From contig CAZLWE010000010.1 of the NCBI GenBank assembly GCA_964562985.1, forward strand, positions 8,500-72,499: a DNA stretch of 64,000 bases, given 5' to 3'. The stretch is from SHLQ01 sp964562985. GTDB taxonomy: Bacteria > Actinomycetota > Acidimicrobiia > Acidimicrobiales > SHLQ01. Each line of letters begins with the position of its first letter. The stretch's first letter is position 1. The position numbers were made by a program, and so were the translations under genes. Below the pieces are notes generated by a model that worked only from the letters and a program-made list of their open reading frames with translations, was not told where the DNA came from and made no database searches. Below are positions 17,062 through 25,800 of the stretch, one piece after another.

Positions 17062-18089
17062 GGGCGGTATGCGTGTACCCGCTCGACGACCTTCTCGAGC
17101 ACCTCGGGGTCGACGTGCGGTGTGACGCCATGGCCAAGGTTAAAGATGTGTCCAGGATGGCCCGCGTTCGACGCGAGCACGGCGTCGACCTCGGCAGCCA
17201 CCACTTCCCAGGGTGCACCGAGGATCGCTGGGTCGAGGTTGCCCTGAAGCGCGCAGTGCTCTGGCACCCGGGTGCGAGCCTCGCCGAGTGGGATACGCCA
17301 GTCGACACCCACGACGTCTGCCCCGGCATCAGCCATCAATCCGAGCAGTTCCCCGGTGCCCACTCCGAAGTGGATGCGAGGAACGCCGCTGGCTTTGACC
17401 GCCTCGAACACCTTCACGCTCGCGGGCATCACGTATTGCTCGTAGTCGGCGGCCGAGAGCGACCCGGCCCAGGAGTCGAACAGCTGGATCGCCTCTGCGC
17501 CATGCGCAATCTGGGATTCGAGCGATGCGATCGCCAGGTCGGCGAGCCGATCGGCGAGTTGAGCCCACAGCTCAGGGTTGCCCTTCATCATCGCCTTGGT
17601 GTTGTGGTACGTCCGGGAAGGTCGGCCCTCGATCAAATAGCTCGCTACCGTAAACGGTGCGCCGGCGAAACCGATCAGAGGGATATCGAGCTCAGCGACG
17701 AGATTATCGATGGTCTCCAACACATATGGCGTGTCGGCCTCGGCATCGAGCGGACGCAATCGGCTGAGGTCATCGCCACTGCGGAACGGCTTTTCCACCA
17801 CTGGTCCCACGCCGGGGACAACGTCCATCCCAAAGCCGATTGCATGCACCGGCGTCACGATGTCGGAATACAGGATGGCCGCGTCCACCCCGTAGCGACG
17901 GATGGGTTGCAGCGTGATCTCGGTCGCAAGGTCAGGGTTCGCAATCGCGTCGTTGATACTGCCCTCGCCTCGGATAGCGCGATACTCCGGAAGTGAGCGA
18001 CCGGCTTGGCGCATAAACCACACCGGAGTGATCTCGTGGGGTTCGCTTCGACAGGCGGCCAGAAACGGGGAATCGGGATGAGCGGTCAC
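17058..18089 (-). CDS. hemE: Uroporphyrinogen decarboxylase
   Basis: Removes four carboxylates from uroporphyrinogen III to give coproporphyrinogen III; cytosolic heme pathway. The 343-residue length is typical. 'PVWFMRQAGRSLPEYR' is the family signature holding the conserved Arg residues of the active site, and 'IGFAGAPFTVASYLIEG' and 'FNLGHGVTPHVDPE' are also characteristic. The GTG at 18089 lies 6 bases after a TAGCCT -10 box, which supports this start and a leaderless transcript. It overlaps hemY by 4 bases downstream. Confidence 0.95.
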   Translation of the reverse strand: MTAHPDSPFLAACRSEPHEITPVWFMRQAGRSLPEYRAIRGEGSINDAIANPDLATEITLQPIRRYGVDAAILYSDIVTPVHAIGFGMDVVPGVGPVVEKPFRSGDDLSRLRPLDAEADTPYVLETIDNLVAELDIPLIGFAGAPFTVASYLIEGRPSRTYHNTKAMMKGNPELWAQLADRLADLAIASLESQIAHGAEAIQLFDSWAGSLSAADYEQYVMPASVKVFEAVKASGVPRIHFGVGTGELLGLMADAGADVVGVDWRIPLGEARTRVPEHCALQGNLDPAILGAPWEVVAAEVDAVLASNAGHPGHIFNLGHGVTPHVDPEVLEKVVERVHAYRP

Positions 18090-18095
18090 CTGCTC

Positions 18096-18101
18096 AGGCT
18101 A
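18096..18101 (-). promoter_or_regulatory. -10 box, leaderless start of hemE-hemY
   Basis: TAGCCT on the minus strand ends 6 bases before the GTG at 18089. Confidence 0.6.
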
Positions 18102-18173
18102 CGGCCCCAGCGTTGCCGTCCCCTGCCGCACGGGAGAACGCTCCCGCGCTCGATATCATTGATTTCCCCCAAT

Positions 18174-20297
18174 TTGGGACCATTTGACCATCGGAGACCT
18201 GAGATTCATCCCGAACTCGAAGCCGAACAGCATTACCTCGACAAAGCCCACGCGGCGCTCGAACAAGCGCGGGAATTGGCGCGCAAGCTCACGGAGAACC
18301 TAGAGGTGGGTGCGGGTGGAACGAACCAAGCCCGCTTTGAACGCGAGGCCTTCACCGAAAACGTGGTCGATCGTCTTTCCCAGCTCGACATCGGTGATGC
18401 GTCGCTCGTCTTCGGCCGAATCGACCACGACGCCGAAGGCTTTGGCGACTCGTTGTACCTAGGTCGAATCGGGGTGTGGGATCGCTCGCAAGACCCGATC
18501 GTCGTCGACTGGCGCGCACCGGCTGCTGAGCCCTTCTACCGAGCCACGGGCGCCGACCCGCTTGGACTCGAGCGCCGTCGCCACTTTGCCACTCGGGGTC
18601 GCCAACTCTTGGGGATCGAAGACGAGTTCTTCGGCGACCTCGACCGTCTCGACCAACAAGCGGCGACCACGGGCGGAGTCCAGGGCCATGGAGCGCTGAT
18701 CAACGCACTCGAAACCGCTCGCTCGGGACGGCTCGGCGATATCGCTGCGACCATCCAAGGTGAGCAGGACGAGATCATCCGCGCTCCGCTGTCTGGGATG
18801 GTGGTGGTGCAAGGCGGCCCTGGCACCGGCAAGACCGTGGTGGCCCTACACCGGGCCGCCTACCTGCTCTACACGCATCGCTTCCCGCTGCAAGACCAGG
18901 GCGTGTTGATCATCGGACCAAATAGGTTGTTCTTGGGCTACATCGAACAGGTCCTGCCGTCGCTCGGCGAAGCGGGCGTCCGCCTCGCAGTTCTGAGCGA
19001 TCTGGTGGTCCCTTCGGTTCGTAGCGACCGCTTGGATCCTGAACCGGTGGCTGAGGTCAAGGGCGACCTAAAGATGGTCGAGCTGATCGGTCGAGCGGTT
19101 CGCCAACGCCAACGCGGCCTTCGAGAAGATCTGGTCCTTGGGTACGGCTTGCAGAATCTTCGCCTTACCCGGTTCCAAAGCGAGGAGATCGTCGCCGAGG
19201 CGCAGCGTCGGTTCCGCACCCACAACGCGGGCCGCAGGTTTATTGAGACCGAGGTGTTTGCAACTCTCACTAACAGCGCACGCGATGAAGTCGACGCACG
19301 CGAGGTCCGAGACCGCATGCGCTGGACCCAACAGATTCGCCAAACGCTCGAATGGATGTGGCCGGTACTTACACCAGCCCACTTGCTGCACGAACTATTC
19401 GGCCACCGCGCATTGCTACAAGCAGCGGGTCGTGGGCTGTTTAGCGTCGAGCAACTCGACTCGCTTCGCCACGACGCGACCGAACATAGCGATTCGGTCG
19501 TGTGGTCGTTTGCTGACGCTCCGCTTCTCGATGAGGCCCGGTCACACCTGGGCGCACGACCGGGAAAGAAGACGCTCGATGAGGTGCGAACCTTTGGCCA
19601 CATCGTGATTGACGAGGCCCAAGATCTCTCGCCCATGGCGTTGCGGATGGTCGCTCGCCGATCGCTGAACGGTTCATTCACGATCGTTGGCGATATCGCA
19701 CAAGCCACGGGCCCGTACGCTCGTGACAGCTGGGACGATGTCATCGAGCAGCTACCGAAACGGCGCGATCCCCAACGTCGAGAGCTGCGAACTGGCTATC
19801 GCATACCGGCACCAGCGATGGAGTTTGCAGCACAAGTCCTGTCCGTTGCGGCACCCGAATTGGAACCGCCGGTGTCGATCCGTCAGGAGGGGGACACGCC
19901 GCTCGTGGTACGCGCTGATGACGTGCTCACGGCTTTGGACGGGTTCATCGAATCGGAGATCGCTGCCATCGGACATGGCAACCTCGCGGTGGTCGTCCCG
20001 CGCTCCCTACGAGAGGCGGCAGCGGACGCGCTTAGAGCAAGTGATCGAGAGTTTGGAGAGGCCACTCGAGTGGGCCTGCAAACGCAGGTGGCGTTGGTTC
20101 CCGTGCAGTTGGTGAAGGGGCTAGAGCTCGACGCAGTGATCGTTGTCGAGCCGTCTCAGATCGTGGCCGAGGAGCGGCAAGGTATGCGCGCCCTGTACGT
20201 GGCACTAACCCGCGCGACCAAGCGTGTTGGTGTCCTCCACAGTGACGAGCTACCGGAACCGCTTCGCCCGAACGCGCAAACACCCGGAGGCGGGTAA
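18174..20297 (+). CDS. HelD/HelR-like RNA polymerase-associated UvrD-family ATPase
   Basis: A superfamily 1 ATPase of the HelD type, which removes RNA polymerase from stalled or rifampicin-bound complexes in Firmicutes and Actinobacteria. About 707 residues: an N-terminal coiled-coil arm ('EAEQHYLDKAHAALEQARELARKL'), the 'VDWRAPAAEPFYRA' motif of HelD, Walker A 'GGPGTGKTVVALHRAAYLLY' near residue 213, Walker B 'HIVIDEAQDLSPMALRM', and C-terminal 'VALTRATKRVGVLH'. The start is uncertain: the frame extends to an ATG at 18006, but that would overlap hemE by 84 bases. The TTG at 18174 places the coiled coil at the N-terminus; TTG at 18159 is an alternative. Confidence 0.85.
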   Translation: MGPFDHRRPEIHPELEAEQHYLDKAHAALEQARELARKLTENLEVGAGGTNQARFEREAFTENVVDRLSQLDIGDASLVFGRIDHDAEGFGDSLYLGRIGVWDRSQDPIVVDWRAPAAEPFYRATGADPLGLERRRHFATRGRQLLGIEDEFFGDLDRLDQQAATTGGVQGHGALINALETARSGRLGDIAATIQGEQDEIIRAPLSGMVVVQGGPGTGKTVVALHRAAYLLYTHRFPLQDQGVLIIGPNRLFLGYIEQVLPSLGEAGVRLAVLSDLVVPSVRSDRLDPEPVAEVKGDLKMVELIGRAVRQRQRGLREDLVLGYGLQNLRLTRFQSEEIVAEAQRRFRTHNAGRRFIETEVFATLTNSARDEVDAREVRDRMRWTQQIRQTLEWMWPVLTPAHLLHELFGHRALLQAAGRGLFSVEQLDSLRHDATEHSDSVVWSFADAPLLDEARSHLGARPGKKTLDEVRTFGHIVIDEAQDLSPMALRMVARRSLNGSFTIVGDIAQATGPYARDSWDDVIEQLPKRRDPQRRELRTGYRIPAPAMEFAAQVLSVAAPELEPPVSIRQEGDTPLVVRADDVLTALDGFIESEIAAIGHGNLAVVVPRSLREAAADALRASDREFGEATRVGLQTQVALVPVQLVKGLELDAVIVVEPSQIVAEERQGMRALYVALTRATKRVGVLHSDELPEPLRPNAQTPGGG

Positions 20298-20332
20298 GCC
20301 TACCGGATGTTTGGAAACGGTTTTCGTTCGGA

Positions 20333-22798
20333 CTAATTGGTCAGTGTCGGATGGCTAACTACCGAGAGGTCGAAGGTTGCGGTGCCGGGGATAGAAGGCA
20401 CCCCACCGACGATTTCCGTCTCCACCTTTAGCTGCAGCTCGACGGCGAGCACGCTGGTGTCAATGCCATCGAGGTTCACGAAGCCGTTCGTGGCCATCGG
20501 GTTGACCGCGGGATCCGGTCTTCCGACGTCGATGTCTTCGATCCCCGTTGGGAAGAACGACGTGGTGACGATTGGCCCGGTTCCCGACTGATAAGTGGGC
20601 TCTACCAAGCCGGTTGTTGGGTTTACTTCGTTGACGAAGACGCCGCCAGCACCTGGCGTAGCGTCGCGCACTGTCGCTTCAAGGCCAGCGACCTGATTCA
20701 GTAGTGAGTCAGGGAGCTGGACTGCTGCCCAGTTTGGAACACCGGTGCCGGTGCAAAGACACGGTTCGATAACCGTGCTGGTTATCGTGTCGACGCAGCC
20801 GGTGAGACGCTCTGGGCTAAGTGAGAAGAACTCCGACTCATCCCCAAGACCGATCAAGCACTCTTCTGTGACCTGCGCCAGGAAGTACGGCTCAATGACG
20901 TTGTCGTCCCGGAGGTCTCCGCCGCCGAGTTCAGACAGGTTTCTCGTAACAGCGTCTGGGGTGGCAAGAGTTTCTGCGTTGATAATGCCGTTTGTGATGG
21001 TTCCGTCAGAATTTGTGCAGGGAAAGCCCGTCGAGAAGTTCCAGCACACGATGCGTTCGTTGCCGCCACCGTTCAAGAAGAGACGCTCTTCATTCCACAC
21101 AAACGCTCGGCCGACAAAATTGCCATTTTGCGGGGTGACTCGACGCATGTTCGCCAGCAGGGTCGTAAGTCCAGCGGGCGCCGTGAATACACCACCATTT
21201 GCCGTGGTAGCGCACCCGATCGCAGCCGGATTCGGCCTCTCGCGACGCGTAGCGCACACAGCGACTAAGTCGCCAGAGGTGTTGTAGTAGGGGAATGCCA
21301 GCGAGGTGTTGTCGCGTACGTCGGCCAGGCGGACCCCGTTTGCATCGCCCCAACCGTTACACGGCGAACCATTGTCGAGGTTGAAGCAGTGAAAGACCGC
21401 TCGGTTGCTGCGGTCTCGGTTCATCGCATACAGCAGGTCGCCCTCTACGTGGCCCCATACCCGTCTATTGCCTGTCTGGTTTAGGTCCGTCACATTTCCG
21501 GTGCCGAACGCAGAGGTATCCACGGGTTGGTTGTTGTCGCAAAACGTCATCCCACCGTTGATATTTCGGTTGGTGTTCACGCATGCGATTTGGCCAAAGT
21601 GGCTCAGAACCCACACCTTCCCATCGTGTTCGAACACACCAGCCGCAGGTGAGCCGTTGGGGTTTGAGTCACCGGGCCAGATCGGGAGGAACTCGATTCC
21701 GCAGAAGTTGCGTGCTTCCACATCGAAACAACCCAACCCGGAAACGTTGGCCGCTGTGTTAGGCGAGCCATCTGCGTTGAACCCTCGTCGTGTTGTCGGG
21801 AAGTAGATCTTTCCGCGCAGGACGGGGTCGGCGGCGGTCGGTGGAAACTCCACAAGGACTTCGTTTGGGGAGTGCGGGGTGGAGTAGTTGACGAGAGAGT
21901 AAGGGGAACCTGGACACTGCGCGCCGGTTTCCCGCAGGACACAAACGATGTCACCGTTACTGCCTTGGGCGAAGTTCCGGTTGTCACTGTTGGAGTGGTG
22001 GTTGATAGCCCAGACCGACTCATCGCCGAAGAGTAGCGGCGCAAAACCATCACCGGAGCCGCCGGCGTTGAATCCGGTGAAGGGTGGGTCGATGGTCACT
22101 GGCTGGGTGCACTCGGCGCCGCAATTGGACACCGTAGACTCGCCCGTTCGTGAGATTTGTGGAGCGTCTCGAAACAGGCTCGAGAAGAACTGATCGCCCG
22201 GAGCGGTGAGAGTCACCGAGATAGTGCTGACAAGCTCGCCACTGGCAAGCTCCACGACACCGCGAACAATCCGTACGACGGTGCCATCTTGGGCGGTAAG
22301 GACGACGACTGACATGTCTCCAGCCACGTTTGGCGGGACTGCCAGCGACACGCTGTCAGGGGTTGTGTTGTTGAAAACCAGTCCGCCGGTTTCAAGAAGC
22401 CCGACGATGGTATCGACGGCGGCGAACATGGCCTGTTGTTCACCCGCCGCTCTTTGGGCTGGGCTGAGATCGGTCCAGATGGTGCCGGTACCGAACGATT
22501 CGAGGTAGGCATTAACCTCGCGGTCGTAGGCCTGCACACCGTTGAGCGAGCTCACATCGGCCGCTTGCTGCTGGGCTTGGCCTTGGCGGTACCAAGCGCC
22601 GAGGTCGGTCGCGAAGGCTGCAATAAACAACAGCAGCATCAGCACGAACGCGGTCAAGATCAGGATCGCGCCGCGCTCTTCACCATCGCGGGTTAACCGG
22701 TTACGGAGTTTGGTAATAAGGTCCACACTCCCAGGTCGGCGGTAAACGCCGAAAACTGTGTAGGCCGAATGGACCTCTCCTGCCATGACCGCGGTCAC
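20333..22798 (-). CDS. Large TadE/G-like (Tad domain) secreted protein
   Basis: An 821-residue protein. Near residues 42-90 it has 'RDGEERGAILILTAFVLMLLLFIAAFATDLGAWY...QQAADVSSLNGVQAY', the N-terminal Tad-domain motif of TadG-like pilus-assembly proteins (charged residues, one membrane helix, then a QxAADAAAL-like helix). A very long extracytoplasmic part follows, with many Cys residues and repeated aromatic/Gly blade-like motifs ('VWVLSHFGQIACVN', 'LLYAMNRDRSNRAVFHCFNLDNG'), suggesting a beta-propeller-like insert. The start is uncertain: GTG at 22798 and GTG at 22726 are both possible. It probably functions with the TadE pair at 4.4-6.2 kb (inference). Confidence 0.72.
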   Translation of the reverse strand: MTAVMAGEVHSAYTVFGVYRRPGSVDLITKLRNRLTRDGEERGAILILTAFVLMLLLFIAAFATDLGAWYRQGQAQQQAADVSSLNGVQAYDREVNAYLESFGTGTIWTDLSPAQRAAGEQQAMFAAVDTIVGLLETGGLVFNNTTPDSVSLAVPPNVAGDMSVVVLTAQDGTVVRIVRGVVELASGELVSTISVTLTAPGDQFFSSLFRDAPQISRTGESTVSNCGAECTQPVTIDPPFTGFNAGGSGDGFAPLLFGDESVWAINHHSNSDNRNFAQGSNGDIVCVLRETGAQCPGSPYSLVNYSTPHSPNEVLVEFPPTAADPVLRGKIYFPTTRRGFNADGSPNTAANVSGLGCFDVEARNFCGIEFLPIWPGDSNPNGSPAAGVFEHDGKVWVLSHFGQIACVNTNRNINGGMTFCDNNQPVDTSAFGTGNVTDLNQTGNRRVWGHVEGDLLYAMNRDRSNRAVFHCFNLDNGSPCNGWGDANGVRLADVRDNTSLAFPYYNTSGDLVAVCATRRERPNPAAIGCATTANGGVFTAPAGLTTLLANMRRVTPQNGNFVGRAFVWNEERLFLNGGGNERIVCWNFSTGFPCTNSDGTITNGIINAETLATPDAVTRNLSELGGGDLRDDNVIEPYFLAQVTEECLIGLGDESEFFSLSPERLTGCVDTITSTVIEPCLCTGTGVPNWAAVQLPDSLLNQVAGLEATVRDATPGAGGVFVNEVNPTTGLVEPTYQSGTGPIVTTSFFPTGIEDIDVGRPDPAVNPMATNGFVNLDGIDTSVLAVELQLKVETEIVGGVPSIPGTATFDLSVVSHPTLTN

Positions 22799-22834
22799 GC
22801 GAGCGTCGATCGGAGCTCAACCGCCGACCCGCTT

Positions 22835-22840
22835 TAGTAT
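22835..22840 (+). promoter_or_regulatory. -10 box, leaderless start of lhr
   Basis: TAGTAT ends 8 bases before the ATG at 22849; no Shine-Dalgarno is present. Confidence 0.55.
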
Positions 22841-22848
22841 CACTCGGT

Positions 22849-25800
22849 ATGTCGGCCGATGCTCTGAAGCGTTTCTCACCTGCGGTGCGGGCATGGTTTG
22901 AGACTTCGTTCGCGGCCCCGACTCCGCCCCAGGCCGCCGGATGGCCCGCCATCTCCTCTGGCGACAACACGCTCATCCTGTCGCCGACGGGGTCGGGAAA
23001 GACCTTGGCGGCCTTTCTCTGGGGCCTCGACCGATTGATGACGGAGCCGGTTCCCGAGCGCGAAGCGCGAACACGGTTGCTCTACCTCTCACCGCTGCGC
23101 GCACTCGCCGTGGATGTGGAGAAGAACCTGCGCTCTCCTTTGCGGGGGATCACGTTGGCCGCCGAGCGTCTCGGAGAGACAGTGCATGTTCCGACGGTGG
23201 GAATGCGTACCGGCGACACGCCCTCGAACGAGCGTCGCCAGCTCGTCCGGAACCCGCCCGACCTCCTGATCACTACGCCCGAGTCGTTGTTCTTGATGCT
23301 GACCTCCGCGGCGCGTGAGACACTTCGCAACGTAGACGCGGTGATCATCGACGAGATCCACTCGGTAGCGGGGACCAAGCGCGGCGCGCATATGTCGCTC
23401 AGTCTGGAACGACTGGAACTGCTCATTGGTCGGCCGGTGCAACGCATCGGTCTATCCGCGACGCAACGCCCCTTGGAGGAGATCTCCCGATTCCTGGGTG
23501 GGCGTTCGCAAAGCGACGACGGATCGTTTACGTGGCGGCCGGTAGAGATTGTGGATGCTGGCGCTGAACCGAACATGGATCTCGAAGTGATCGTGCCCGT
23601 CGAGGAGATGGCCGACCTCGGCAAGGCGAAGGAGGATCCGGGGTCAAGGCCCGAGTCGAGCGGTCCGCAACGGACGAGCATCTGGCCATCGGTGCATCCG
23701 AAGATCTTGGAGGAGATCCGACGGCACAAGTCGACCATCGTGTTCGTAAACAGCCGCCGACTCGCCGAACGCCTCGCCGGTCGCCTCAACGAACTCTGGG
23801 ACGAACAATTACATGTCGACACTTCCGGTCGACCTCCCCACTCAGTCGACGTGGTCGCTCCGCACGGCTCCGCTCCCCCTGAGCTATTACACGCCGACAC
23901 TTCCGGTCGACCTCCGAGCGAGCCAAGTGGAACGGCCGAAAACCAGGAGCGAGGGACGAGCGACGGAGGCCCGCCTCTGGCGCAGCAGGCGCGAGGTCGA
24001 GGGCCGTCAGGCCCGGATCCGAGCCCTGGAGCGAGGAACGAGCGGGAGAAGGCCGAAAACCAGGAACGAGGGACGAGCGACGGAGGCCCGCCTCTGGCGC
24101 GGCAGCCGAGCATCGAGGAGCGCAGCGACGGATTGCGACCGCTGGAGGCGAAGCCGGGAAATACCGCGAGCCGTATAGCCGCCCACCACGGCTCGCTGAG
24201 CAAGAGCCAGAGGCTCCACGTCGAGGATCAGCTGAAGAACGGCTTGATTCGAGCGATTGTCGCGACGAGTTCGCTCGAGCTCGGGATCGATATGGGGGCG
24301 GTCGACTTGGTGATCCAGGTTGAGTCACCCGGCGCGGTCAGTCGGGGTTTGCAACGCGTCGGCCGCGCTGGCCACCAGGTCGGAGCCACGTCGATCGGGA
24401 AGATCTTTCCGAAGCACCGGTCCGATCTCTTGGAGACAGCTGTGGTGGTCGACCGTATGCAACAGGGTGCGATCGAGTCGACCAGCTACCCGCGCAACCC
24501 GATCGATGTGTTGTCTCAGCAGATCGTTGCCATGTGTGCACTCGACGACTGGTCGCTCGACGATCTCTCCACGGTGGTGCGCGGCTCGGCCAACTTCGCG
24601 GAACTTTCCGACGACGTTCTCGACGGTGTGCTCGACCTTCTCGCAGGCCGGTATCCGGCCGAGGAATTCCGAGAGCTCCGCCCGCGCATCGTGTGGGACC
24701 GCGTCGGCGGGATGATCCGTGGCCGTTCCGGCGCCCAGCGTTTGGCCGTCACGAATGCGGGGACCATCCCCGATCGTGGCCTGTACGGCGTGTTCCTACC
24801 CGACGGCACCCGTGTGGGTGAGCTCGATGAAGAGATGGTCTATGAGTCTCGTCCAGGCGAGACGTTCCTGCTCGGCGCGTCCACGTGGCGAATCGAGGAC
24901 ATCACCTTCGAACGCGTCGTCGTAACCCCTGCTCCCGGTGAGCCGGGCAAGATGCCGTTTTGGCACGGCGACGGGCCGGGTCGACCGGTCGAGCTAGGCG
25001 AGGCGCTCGGCTCGTTCGTGCGTGAGGTCAGCGACCTGACCAACGAGGAGGCGATCGATCGGCTCATGGAACGTCATGGGCTCGATCCGCTGGCAGCGAG
25101 CAACGTAGTCAACTATCTCGACGACCAGCGTCAAGCCACGGGGCTGGTTCCCGACGATCACACCATTGTCATCGAGCGGTTCCGCGATGAGATCGGGGAC
25201 TGGCGGGTCTGCATCCTGTCGCCCTTTGGCGCCCAAGTGCATGCGCCCTGGGGGATGGCGCTTCGAGCAAAGCTCGGCGAGGTGTGGGGGATGGACGTGG
25301 AGATGATGTGGGCCGACGACGGCATCGTCATTCGCCTTCCCGAAGCCATCGACGAACTCGACCCAACCGATCTCACGTTTGATCCCGCCGAGATTGAAGA
25401 CGCCGTGGTTGCCGAGCTACCGGGCAGTGCACTATTCGCCAGTCGCTTTCGTGAGTGTGCGGGCCGCTCGCTGTTGTTGCCCCGACGGCGTCCTGACCAG
25501 CGCACCCCGCTGTGGCAACAACGGCAACGTAGTGCCGACCTCTTGCGGGTAGCGGCGAAGTATCCAAGCTTTCCGATCCTGTTGGAGACCACCCGGGAGT
25601 GTTTGAACGATGTGTTCGACGTGCCCTCGCTTCGGCGGATCCTGCAAGGCATCCATGATCGAACGATTCGAGTGGTCACCGTCGAGACCGACCGGGCGTC
25701 CCCGTTTGCGCAGTCGCTGCTGTTCGGATGGATCGCCGTCTACATGTACGAAGGTGACGCCCCGCTCGCCGAGCGCCGCGCAGCGGCGCTGTCCCTCGAC

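Noticed and set aside
16270..17996. Long plus-strand open frames opposite hemY and hemE (325 and 307 codons)
   Set aside because: High-GC antisense shadows of well-matched heme genes, with His/Arg/Gly-rich composition and no recognisable domain.
23813..24178. Separate small gene in the repeat insert of lhr
   Set aside because: The lhr frame is uninterrupted and keeps helicase motifs on both sides; the alternative frame is a by-product of the repeat.
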